Positions 1 through 5,984 of a stretch of DNA of 8,169 nt are shown piece by piece. The stretch spans positions 1 to 8,169 of the forward strand of contig CAZAXX010000085.1 of assembly GCA_964489265.1 (NCBI GenBank), read 5' to 3'. How positions within the stretch are numbered: the first letter of the stretch is position 1; every line of letters starts with the position of its first letter. This DNA is from CAYRUP01 sp964489265. GTDB lineage: Bacteria; Pseudomonadota; Gammaproteobacteria; DSM-16500. The notes beneath the pieces were generated by a model, which was given only the letters and a program-made list of their open reading frames with translations, was not told where the DNA came from and ran no database searches. A program made the position numbers and the translations under genes.

Positions 1-19
1 AAACTGGATAAGAAATAAT

Positions 20-808
20 ATGAATTTTAATTTTGAACTTATTTTATTTTATGCAACTCTCATTTGTGGCGTGCTTGCACTGCTCGATATGATCTTTTTT
101 GCGAGAAAACGCGCAGCAGCAAAACAAGATAAAATGCCGCTTATTTTTGATTATGCACGTTCGTTTTTTCCCGTGCTGCTAGTGGTATTTTTGTTACGCT
201 CATTTTTATTTGAACCTTTTCGTATTCCATCTGGTTCGCTGAAGCCAACGTTATTGATTGGTGATTTTATTCTAGTAAATAAATTTGATTACGGTATTCG
301 CTTACCAGTTATTCATAAAAAATTGTATTCCATTGATGATGTAAAACGTGGCGATATTATTGTATTTCGTTATCCCCCTGATCCATCTGTGGATTATATT
401 AAGCGAGTGATTGGTTTGCCTGGTGATCACATTAGTTATATCGATAAAGTTTTATATGTGAATGGAAAAAAAATTCCACAAACCTTTGTCCAAAATACCA
501 CGGATCAAGGTGATGATGGTGCCGCATGGGATGTTGTGCAGAAACAGGAAGATTTATTCGGAATTAAACACGCTATTTTTCAAATCCCTGAAAAATCGAA
601 TGATGATTTTAAAGATGTCATTGTTCCTGCCGGAAGTTATTTTGCAATGGGTGATAATCGTGACGATAGCGCAGATAGTCGTTACTGGGGATTTGTTCCA
701 GATAAAAATATCATCGGCAAAGCGAGTGTAGTATGGATGAGTTGGGATGGGGATGCGGATCTTTTACATAAAATCAGATGGAACAGAATCGGAACGTTGA
801 TTCATTAA
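20..808 (+). CDS. lepB: Signal peptidase I (leader peptidase)
   Basis: This is an inner-membrane serine protease that removes signal peptides from proteins exported by Sec or Tat. The 262-residue product has an N-terminal membrane segment (about residues 6-27), a short basic cytoplasmic loop (28-40) and a second membrane segment (about 48-64), followed by the periplasmic catalytic domain. The nucleophile motif PSGSLKPTL puts the catalytic Ser at 73; the family more often has Met where Leu74 stands. The general-base Lys is Lys128 in DYIKRVIGLPGD, and the conserved box GDNRDDSADSRYWGFVP lies at 211-227. It is somewhat shorter than the E. coli enzyme (324 residues) but has every catalytic box. 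The start has only a weak purine-rich stretch upstream, and just 19 bases precede it in the window, so its promoter and any upstream lepA cannot be seen. It is the first gene of the lepB-rnc-era cluster; the rnc start lies 11 bases beyond its stop. Confidence 0.96.
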   Translation: MNFNFELILFYATLICGVLALLDMIFFARKRAAAKQDKMPLIFDYARSFFPVLLVVFLLRSFLFEPFRIPSGSLKPTLLIGDFILVNKFDYGIRLPVIHKKLYSIDDVKRGDIIVFRYPPDPSVDYIKRVIGLPGDHISYIDKVLYVNGKKIPQTFVQNTTDQGDDGAAWDVVQKQEDLFGIKHAIFQIPEKSNDDFKDVIVPAGSYFAMGDNRDDSADSRYWGFVPDKNIIGKASVVWMSWDGDADLLHKIRWNRIGTLIH

Positions 809-814
809 AAGGTG
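807..814 (+). promoter_or_regulatory. Ribosome binding site deciding the rnc start
   Basis: AAAAGGTG lies 5 bases before the ATG at 820 and overlaps the last bases of the lepB stop codon. The alternative ATG at 778, inside lepB, has no comparable purine-rich site, so this site favours the 219-residue RNase III. Ribosomes ending lepB would finish right on this site, which fits translational coupling. Confidence 0.6.
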
Positions 815-819
815 CACTG

Positions 820-1479
820 ATGAGTGAAGAGTTGTGTCGAAAATTAGGATATAAATTTGCTAATCCACATTTATTAAAAGTCGCATTAACACATCGTAGT
901 AATAGCGACGAAAACAATGAACGCTTGGAATTTTTTGGCGATTCAATTGTAAATTTTGTCATAGCAGAAGCGTTGTTTAATCAATTTCCGCGTGCGCAGG
1001 AAGGTGAATTGAGTCGTTGGCGCGCGACATTAATCAATCGTGAAACACTTGGCGTGCTCGGTCGTCAATTTGAATTAGGACGCTACATGCGTTTAGGGTT
1101 AGGCGAATTAAAAAGTGGCGGCAGTGATCGTACTTCCATTCTATCTTGCGCGATGGAAGCCATTATTGGCGCAATTTATTTAGATAGTGATTTTGCAGCG
1201 ACACGAGAATGTATTTTACGCTGGTATCAGCCGCTGCTAGTTTCATTGACGGCTGCTGCAAGTCATAAGGATCCTAAAACGCAATTGCAAGAATATTTAC
1301 AAAGTCGTCGCATGCCGCTGCCTATTTATGAAGTGGAATCTATTGAAGGCGAAGCACATCAACAATTATTTGTTATTAGCTGCAGTGTGCAAGCTATTAA
1401 AGTAATAGGTAAAGGCACCAGCCGTCGTCGCGCAGAACAAGAAGCGGCAGTCACTATGTTAGAGGTTATAAAAAAATGA
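820..1479 (+). CDS. rnc: Ribonuclease III, with a Cys at a normally invariant metal-binding Asp
   Basis: RNase III is an endonuclease that cleaves double-stranded RNA, including the rRNA precursor. An upstream in-frame ATG at 778 would give 233 residues and overlap lepB by 31 bases. I prefer the ATG at 820 (219 residues) because AAAAGGTG lies 5 bases upstream and the resulting N-terminus matches the family better. The catalytic domain carries the signature NERLEFFGDS with Glu34, Glu37 and Asp41 (219-residue numbering). The second metal site normally reads ILADxxEA; here it reads ILSCAMEA, so the Asp equivalent to E. coli Asp114 is Cys110 while the following Glu113 is kept. The C-terminal double-stranded RNA-binding domain starts near DPKTQLQEYLQ and ends with the basic TSRRRAEQEAA helix. 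The stop overlaps the era start in ATGA, indicating translational coupling. The identity is secure; the catalytic state is the open question. Confidence 0.95.
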   Translation: MSEELCRKLGYKFANPHLLKVALTHRSNSDENNERLEFFGDSIVNFVIAEALFNQFPRAQEGELSRWRATLINRETLGVLGRQFELGRYMRLGLGELKSGGSDRTSILSCAMEAIIGAIYLDSDFAATRECILRWYQPLLVSLTAAASHKDPKTQLQEYLQSRRMPLPIYEVESIEGEAHQQLFVISCSVQAIKVIGKGTSRRRAEQEAAVTMLEVIKK

Positions 1480-2372
1480 GTTCAATTTCAAAATGCGGAT
1501 ATGTTGCGATTGTCGGACGTCCGAATGTCGGTAAATCAACTTTATTAAATGCATTGATTGGTAAAAAAATCAGTATCATTTCAGCAAAACCACAAACAAC
1601 GCGTAATCAAATTCTCGGGATAAAATCAGAGGGCGCGACGCAAGTCGTTTTTATTGATACGCCTGGTTTGCATCACTCTGAAAAGCGTGCGATGAATCGT
1701 TACATGAATCGCCTGGCCAGTTCCGTTATCATCGATGCCGATGTGGTTGTTTTCATGATTGATGCGACACGCTGGACAGAAGAAGATGAAATGGTGCTGC
1801 AAAAAGTGGAGGCGGCTACTTCACCTGTTATTCTCGTCATCAATAAGTTGGATAAATTAAAAGATAAAAAATTAGCTTTACCATTAATTGAAAAATTAAA
1901 AGAAAAATTTAATTTCGCGCATATCATTCCAATCTCTGCGAAAAAATTGGAAAATGTTGAATCGTTAGAAAAAACGATTATGCAACTGATGCCAGAAGGG
2001 CCGCACCTTTTTCCGGATGAGCAAATCACTGATAAAAATGAGCGTTTTCAAATTGCTGAAATTATCCGCGAAAAACTTATTCGTGCGACTGAACAGGAAT
2101 TGCCATACAGCACAACCGTTGTTATTGAATCGATGAAGGAAGAAGACAAGTTATTGCATATTAGCGCCGTTATTTGGGTTGAACGAGAAGGCCAAAAACC
2201 TATTGTGATTGGTAAAAATGGGCATTTGTTAAAGCATATCGGTACAGCGGCGCGTAAAGATATTGTCAAACTGTTGGGTCGCAAAATATTTCTCCGCTTG
2301 TGGGTTAAAGTAAAAGATGACTGGACGGATGATGAAAGAGCGTTGGGTAGTCTTGGGTTTGATAATGAATAA
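1476..2372 (+). CDS. era: GTPase Era, 16S rRNA-binding ribosome assembly factor
   Basis: Era is an essential GTPase that binds the 3' end of 16S rRNA and helps 30S subunit maturation, loosely associated with the inner membrane. The 298-residue product matches the usual length (E. coli 301). The G1 motif GRPNVGKS is at 14-21, the G2 region KPQTTRNQ at 38-45, G3 DTPG at 61-64, G4 NKLD at 123-126 and G5 SAK at 154-156. The C-terminal KH domain holds the RNA-binding segment IVIGKNGHLLKHIGTAAR and ends with the typical WVKVKDDWTDDERALGSLGF. The ATG overlaps the rnc stop by 4 bases, with AGAGG about 10 bases upstream. Normally recO follows directly; here era instead runs into a palindromic repeat and a convergent unknown gene. 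Confidence 0.98.
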   Translation: MSSISKCGYVAIVGRPNVGKSTLLNALIGKKISIISAKPQTTRNQILGIKSEGATQVVFIDTPGLHHSEKRAMNRYMNRLASSVIIDADVVVFMIDATRWTEEDEMVLQKVEAATSPVILVINKLDKLKDKKLALPLIEKLKEKFNFAHIIPISAKKLENVESLEKTIMQLMPEGPHLFPDEQITDKNERFQIAEIIREKLIRATEQELPYSTTVVIESMKEEDKLLHISAVIWVEREGQKPIVIGKNGHLLKHIGTAARKDIVKLLGRKIFLRLWVKVKDDWTDDERALGSLGFDNE

Positions 2373-2473
2373 AACTGGATTGCTTCGCTACGCTCGCAAT
2401 GACGCAAACGTCATCGCAGGAGCGTAGCGCAAAACGTCATTGCGAGGAGCGTAGCGACGTGGCAATCTAGTTT
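2371..2473. repeat. Three-copy palindromic repeat (REP-like, 'RHCERSEAIQ' type) filling a convergent gap
   Basis: The left arm (2371-2404) and right arm (2435-2473) are imperfect inverted repeats. Paired, they give stems of about 12 bp (one G:T), 9 bp (TCGCTACGC with GCGTAGCGA) and 11 bp (TCGCAATGACG with CGTCATTGCGA), interrupted by a 1-by-4 internal loop and a 3-base bulge. A third, shorter copy (2409-2430, CGTCATCGCAGGAGCGTAGC) sits in the loop, in the same orientation as the right arm, so the left arm could pair with either. The element abuts the era stop and touches the TGA of the convergent gene. The - strand of the left arm reads MRHCERSEAIQ, a spurious-protein hallmark I know from dispersed palindromes in Legionella- and Rickettsia-like genomes. 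There is no transposase. A bidirectional terminator or mRNA 3'-end stabiliser role is plausible but inferred; no U-run is present. Confidence 0.85.
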
Positions 2474-3741
2474 CAAATATCCCGCTTCACTCGCAATTGC
2501 GCCTGCAACGTTGTAGAAAACACACCTTCACCACGCGCTGCATTAGCAGGTTGAAAAAACGGTTGCGTTGGTACCAACAAACAGGGTTTTTTATCTACCA
2601 TTTTTTTAGCGCATTCATTATCCTGCTTAATATAGCTTGTGACATCTGCTAGACGTTTTTGATGCTCTATCACTGTTTGTTGTTCGTCAGAGCCAATTAT
2701 TTGATTACTGGCGAGCTGCATATCTTCACTGGTTTTTAAACCCTGTTCTTGTATTTTCAGCAAGCATTCACGTTGTTTCAATAATCTTTCTTTTAAACTC
2801 AAAGCACAATCTTTTGCAGCGCCTATATTCAAAAGATCCTGCTGTTGGGTAGACAACAAAGATAGATTAGTTTGTAAGGCGATATGAGCGGCTGGGTTCT
2901 CGCTTTTTTTAGCTTGTACGCGCGCAAATATATCATCTTGCACATTCACAATATGCGGTGATGCTAGTAATGTTTCAACGCAATGATCTGCTATTAACTC
3001 TGGATTATGATTTTGTAAGTGTGAGCGTATTTTTTCCGCTATATGTTTTTCAATCAAATCCTGTTCTGTTTTAATTACCTGATGCGGCAAAATATGCTGA
3101 CGGCGTAATTGTTTTGGAATAGTTTCCTTTAATATTTTACAAAGAATAGCGGTACTGATTTCCAGTTTGGTTTCTGACTCGGATAAAGCAAACTTCAACA
3201 CCTTATGTGCGCCGGAATAAATTTCCTGGTATTCACGTTCAATAATGTCATGTTGAAGTTGGATTGCTTGTTCCAGAAAACTTTCTTGCTGCGCTAAATC
3301 ATCTAGCATTTTTTCAAACTCAATCAGTTCTGCTGATAAAAATTGAATTGAAAAATAAATTTGTTTGGTCAGGCTGATTTTTTCATCTCTAAAAACTTTA
3401 TCATTGATATGATACAGATTGATTGCTGCTTGTTGATAATAAATTTTTTCATGAGCAAATCGTTCTTTCAATTCTTCTTCAAGAAAAAAATCTTCTAACA
3501 TTTCTTCTCTGTATTTTTGCCAAATTTGCTCGAATTCAATTTCTCTTTCAATAAAAATTTCACGCGCCACTTGAAAATCCTGCTCGCGCCGTCTTTTTGT
3601 CTCAGCAGTTTCAAAACTGGGGCATTGATTAGCTAACCATTGCTCCAGAAGTGTATTAACGAAGTTAGTTGTGATGAGACACGATTCGATAATGTCGGAA
3701 ATAAATTTTTGAATATTCTGCTCGATATGTTTACTCGTCAT
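2473..3741 (-). CDS. Hypothetical protein, charged and predicted coiled-coil, 422 aa
   Basis: I do not recognise this protein. An in-frame ATG at 3786 would give 437 residues, but the ATG at 3741 is preceded at 6 bases by GGGAGAG, whereas the upstream one has no Shine-Dalgarno and lies inside an inverted repeat, so 422 residues is preferred. The product is almost entirely predicted helix and rich in Glu, Gln, Lys and Leu. Residues about 45-100 are extremely charged (runs such as ETKRRREQDF and EEELKERF), and 135-175 and 290-370 look coiled-coil-like. The last 40 residues change to a Pro- and Phe-containing tail (KKPCLLVPTQPFFQPANAAR) with a basic end. There is no signal peptide, membrane segment or enzymatic motif that I can see. 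It runs against the flanking operon and interrupts the usual era-recO adjacency. If the organism is a Legionellales member, a secreted effector or structural protein is possible, but nothing in the sequence proves it. Confidence 0.8.
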   Translation of the reverse strand: MTSKHIEQNIQKFISDIIESCLITTNFVNTLLEQWLANQCPSFETAETKRRREQDFQVAREIFIEREIEFEQIWQKYREEMLEDFFLEEELKERFAHEKIYYQQAAINLYHINDKVFRDEKISLTKQIYFSIQFLSAELIEFEKMLDDLAQQESFLEQAIQLQHDIIEREYQEIYSGAHKVLKFALSESETKLEISTAILCKILKETIPKQLRRQHILPHQVIKTEQDLIEKHIAEKIRSHLQNHNPELIADHCVETLLASPHIVNVQDDIFARVQAKKSENPAAHIALQTNLSLLSTQQQDLLNIGAAKDCALSLKERLLKQRECLLKIQEQGLKTSEDMQLASNQIIGSDEQQTVIEHQKRLADVTSYIKQDNECAKKMVDKKPCLLVPTQPFFQPANAARGEGVFSTTLQAQLRVKRDI

Positions 3742-3747
3742 AAGAAT

Positions 3748-3754
3748 CTCTCCC
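3748..3754 (-). promoter_or_regulatory. Ribosome binding site deciding the start of the 422-aa gene
   Basis: On the - strand GGGAGAG lies 6 bases before the ATG at 3741. The in-frame ATG at 3786 has only AT-rich sequence ahead of it (AAAATATTTCTAT), so this site supports the shorter protein. Confidence 0.6.
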
Positions 3755-3782
3755 GATTCACAATTTGAGGTAAACAAACTAG

Positions 3783-3816
3783 GCATATAGAAATATTTTA
3801 CCGGTTTTCTATATGC
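3783..3816. repeat. Perfect 11-bp inverted repeat in the divergent intergenic region
   Basis: GCATATAGAAA (3783-3793) is matched exactly by its reverse complement TTTCTATATGC (3806-3816), with a 12-base spacer TATTTTACCGGT. The centre is about 58 bases upstream of the preferred - strand start at 3741 and about 141 bases upstream of the + strand start at 3941. The size and placement suit a dimeric regulator's operator, or a hairpin in the 5' leader of the - strand gene. I see no U-run that would make it an intrinsic terminator. The structure is seen directly; the function is inferred. Confidence 0.65.
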
Positions 3817-3925
3817 GCGTGTGATCTAACTTTATGATTAAATCGTAATACATTGATTTTATAAGATTAAATATTTTTCTAGCTGAGCATTTTAAAATTG
3901 AATAAAATATATCCAGCCACTATTC

Positions 3926-3932
3926 AAGGAGG
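3926..3932 (+). promoter_or_regulatory. Consensus Shine-Dalgarno AAGGAGG of the 176-aa gene
   Basis: AAGGAGG is a full match to the anti-Shine-Dalgarno core and sits 8 bases before the ATG at 3941. It is the strongest ribosome binding site in the window; the core genes around it use weaker sites. It is strong evidence that the short ORF is really translated. Confidence 0.85.
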
Positions 3933-3940
3933 AAAGTATT

Positions 3941-4471
3941 ATGTTATCAAGCCTGCAAAAAACCCACGTAAAGTTAATAGAAAATAAAGAAGAATTCGCG
4001 AGTTATTTAGAGTCTTTGGCGAAAGCATTAGATACTGTTTTTTTCAATGATAGCGATATCGGTCTCCAATATCTTGCCGAAATGCAACTATCGCTGAACT
4101 CGTTGAGCAACAAAGCGGTGATCCTATTAGATGAAATCAGTGTAGAGCAAAAAACAACATTAGACCGCAGTGATTGGCGTCCTAGTTGTTATTCTTCGAT
4201 CCAGGCAAAATTGACCCGTGCCGAATTATTAATAAATCCTTTAACAACCAAAGTGGTAGAAAATATCAAACAACTTTTACTAACTATTCCTCAGGCAGAA
4301 GTCTATAAAAATGCGCGAACAGAATTGACAGACTGGATGGAACTCGCGCCACTTCTTAAGGAAAACTTAAATACCGCAATGACCACACAAGCTATCATCG
4401 CGAAGAATGTCCGGGATCAGCAAAAGAAATCAGTGACAAATAAACCAACTATTTGTATCGCGGTGAGATGA
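3941..4471 (+). CDS. Hypothetical protein, helical, 176 aa
   Basis: I do not recognise this protein. It is soluble in appearance, mostly predicted helix (for example residues 10-33, 40-72 and 100-115), without signal peptide, membrane segment, Cys cluster or enzymatic motif. It has a single Cys-Tyr stretch around DWRPSCYSS (78-86) and a tail QQKKSVTNKPTICIAVR (160-176) that vaguely resembles the KKMVDKKPCLLV segment near the end of the divergent 422-residue protein. The start is fixed by a perfect AAGGAGG. It lies 43 bases upstream of recO with no visible terminator between, so it may be co-transcribed with recO-pdxJ. Together with its divergent neighbour it forms an insertion between era and recO. 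A lineage-specific accessory or host-interaction protein is possible, but function cannot be assigned. Confidence 0.8.
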   Translation: MLSSLQKTHVKLIENKEEFASYLESLAKALDTVFFNDSDIGLQYLAEMQLSLNSLSNKAVILLDEISVEQKTTLDRSDWRPSCYSSIQAKLTRAELLINPLTTKVVENIKQLLLTIPQAEVYKNARTELTDWMELAPLLKENLNTAMTTQAIIAKNVRDQQKKSVTNKPTICIAVR

Positions 4472-4514
4472 AAATTACGGTATTTTTGAAAGTCTTTGTT
4501 AAATAGGGCTCTCA

Positions 4515-5225
4515 ATGCGTATTTCCCTGCAGCCAGCGTTTATTCTCCATCATCGGCCATACCGAGAAACCAGCTTATTACTGGATGTTTTTACGGAAGA
4601 ATATGGTCGCATCGCTTTGATTGCAAAAGGGGTCAGGAAAAATCGTTCGACGTTGCGTGCATTATTACAGCCATTTTCGCCTTTATTCATTTCATGGCAA
4701 GGTAAAACAGAATTAATGACATTGCAGTTGGCCGAGCCGCAAGGTGCTCCGATTCAATTGCGGGCAGAGTGCCTGTTAAGTGGTTTTTATCTCAATGAAT
4801 TATTGCTCCGTTTGCTGCAAAAACAGGATCCGCACCCACAACTTTATACCATTTATCATCGCACCTTGTTAGAATTGGAGCGCGCGGAATTACAGCAAAA
4901 GCACTTACGGTTATTTGAAAAGAAATTACTCGATGAGTTAGGCTACGGACTGCAGCTACAGCATACGATTCCAGATGGTAAAGCATTTCTCGCTGACCGA
5001 TTTTATCGGTTTTATCCAGAGCAAGGCTTCGAATTATCTGAGAGCAACGTGTCGCAAGGAATGGTTTTTTCCGGCAAAAACTTATTAGCGTTAGCAGCAG
5101 AGCAGTTGGATGATCAGGATGCATTACGTGAGATCAAACGTTTAATGCGCTTGGCACTCGGTGATATTTTGGGCCCGCAACCACTGCATAGCCGCAAATT
5201 GTTTACAGGGGTCACCATAGAATGA
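4515..5225 (+). CDS. recO: DNA repair protein RecO
   Basis: RecO works with RecR (and RecF) to load RecA on single-stranded DNA coated with SSB and to anneal complementary strands during gap repair. The 236-residue length matches the family (E. coli 242). The N-terminal OB-fold begins with LQPAFILHHRPYRETSLLLD and continues through RIALIAKGVRKNRS. The helical middle includes the typical GFYLNELLLRLLQKQDPHP and the EKKLLDELGYGLQL segment, and the C-terminus carries LGPQPLHSRKLF, matching the family's usual ending. No zinc-binding Cys cluster is visible, as in other gammaproteobacterial RecO. The start has only a weak GGG about 6 bases upstream. The stop overlaps the pdxJ start in ATGA, the conserved recO-pdxJ coupling. 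In relatives recO follows era directly; here about 2.1 kb intervene. Confidence 0.95.
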   Translation: MRISLQPAFILHHRPYRETSLLLDVFTEEYGRIALIAKGVRKNRSTLRALLQPFSPLFISWQGKTELMTLQLAEPQGAPIQLRAECLLSGFYLNELLLRLLQKQDPHPQLYTIYHRTLLELERAELQQKHLRLFEKKLLDELGYGLQLQHTIPDGKAFLADRFYRFYPEQGFELSESNVSQGMVFSGKNLLALAAEQLDDQDALREIKRLMRLALGDILGPQPLHSRKLFTGVTIE

Positions 5226-5962
5226 ATAATAAAGAACCAATTTTGTTAGGCGTGAATATCGATCATGTCGCGACCTTACGGCAAGCCCGTTTAACCCGTT
5301 ATCCTGATCCAGTGGAAGCCGTTTATGCGGCAGAAAATGGTGGTGCGGATGGTATCACAGTCCATTTGCGTGAAGATCGCCGCCATATTCAAGAGCGTGA
5401 TATTACATTAATTCAAGAAGTTTTGTTAACCCGTCTCAATTTAGAAATGGCGGTCACGGATGTGATGATTGCCTATGCAGAAAAAATCAAACCGGTTTAT
5501 TGTTGTTTAGTACCAGAAAAACGTCAGGAATTAACAACCGAAGGCGGGTTAAACGTGCTTGCGGATGAGGCGCGGGTGAAAGATGCTTGCGCGCGTTTAG
5601 CAGCAGCCAAGATTGAAGTCTCGTTATTTATTGATCCTGACTTAAAACAAATTGAAGCGGCACTTCGTTGCAAAGCGCCAGTCATTGAAATTCATACTGG
5701 ATCGTATGCTGAAGCGAAAACTGCAGAAGAACAACAAAAGGAATTAAAACGCATTGTGGCAGCGGCTGAATTTGCGCATCAAGCAGGTTTGGTAGTGAAT
5801 GCAGGCCACGGTTTGAATTATCACAACACGGCAGCGATTGCGCGCATTCCACAATTAAATGAATTAAACATAGGTCATGGTATTATTGCTCGCGCTATTT
5901 TCATGGGATTGGAAAATGCTGTGCGCGAAATGAAAAAAATTATGTTGTCTGCCAGAATCTGA
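5222..5962 (+). CDS. pdxJ: Pyridoxine 5'-phosphate synthase
   Basis: PdxJ condenses 3-amino-1-hydroxyacetone 1-phosphate with 1-deoxy-D-xylulose 5-phosphate to make pyridoxine 5'-phosphate, the last ring-closing step of the DXP-dependent vitamin B6 pathway. The 246-residue TIM barrel aligns along its length with the E. coli enzyme at an offset of 3. The N-terminal strand LLGVNIDHVATLRQAR is present; His48 and Arg50 lie in TVHLREDRRHI, Glu75 in NLEMAV and His196 in VNAGHGLNYHN, corresponding to catalytic His45, Glu72 and His193. LVPEKRQELTTEGGL and the phosphate-binding NIGHGIIARAIFMGL are also intact. It starts in the recO stop (4-bp overlap) with AGGGG about 10 bases upstream. Its presence implies the DXP-dependent route, so the organism probably makes its own B6 if pdxA and pdxH are also present. 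Confidence 0.97.
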   Translation: MNNKEPILLGVNIDHVATLRQARLTRYPDPVEAVYAAENGGADGITVHLREDRRHIQERDITLIQEVLLTRLNLEMAVTDVMIAYAEKIKPVYCCLVPEKRQELTTEGGLNVLADEARVKDACARLAAAKIEVSLFIDPDLKQIEAALRCKAPVIEIHTGSYAEAKTAEEQQKELKRIVAAAEFAHQAGLVVNAGHGLNYHNTAAIARIPQLNELNIGHGIIARAIFMGLENAVREMKKIMLSARI

Positions 5963-5984
5963 GCTTATATTTGAGGTTTTATTT

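Larger units (their letters stand above)
3742..3940. other. Divergent AT-rich intergenic region, presumed to hold promoters for both unknown genes
   Basis: These 199 bases separate two divergent genes and must contain their start signals unless one is transcribed from elsewhere. The content is strongly AT-rich. TTGATT at 3853-3858 and TAAAAT at 3903-3908 resemble promoter hexamers singly, but I found no -35/-10 pair with 16-18 base spacing on either strand, so no promoter is called. An 8-base direct repeat GATTAAAT occurs at 3836-3843 and 3865-3872. Because the upstream operon is blocked by an opposing gene, this region is also the most likely source of transcription for recO-pdxJ. Confidence 0.5.

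Noticed and set aside
778..819. The 14-codon N-terminal extension of RNase III
   Set aside because: It would overlap lepB by 31 bases, lacks a ribosome binding site, and adds residues that do not match the family; the ATG at 820 is better supported.
2048..2407. A 119-codon - strand frame beginning MRHCERSEAIQ
   Set aside because: It begins inside the palindromic repeat and continues antisense to the conserved KH-domain coding part of era. The opening residues are the usual translation of this repeat type, not a gene.
2371..2473. CRISPR array
   Set aside because: There are only three unequal copies, one inverted, with no uniform spacers and no cas genes nearby; a palindromic dispersed repeat explains it.
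3742..3786. The 15-codon N-terminal extension of the 422-aa protein
   Set aside because: The upstream ATG lies in the arm of the inverted repeat and has no Shine-Dalgarno, while the ATG at 3741 has GGGAGAG 6 bases upstream.
3787..3940. PmrA-type regulatory site (tandem CTTAA) typical of Legionellales effector and Dot/Icm genes
   Set aside because: I looked on both strands and found no CTTAA tandem; only the direct repeat GATTAAAT, 29 bases apart, which does not fit the known spacing.
4496..4705. A 69-codon + strand frame just before and inside recO
   Set aside because: It is an out-of-frame shadow of the recO OB-fold coding region and has no ribosome binding site.
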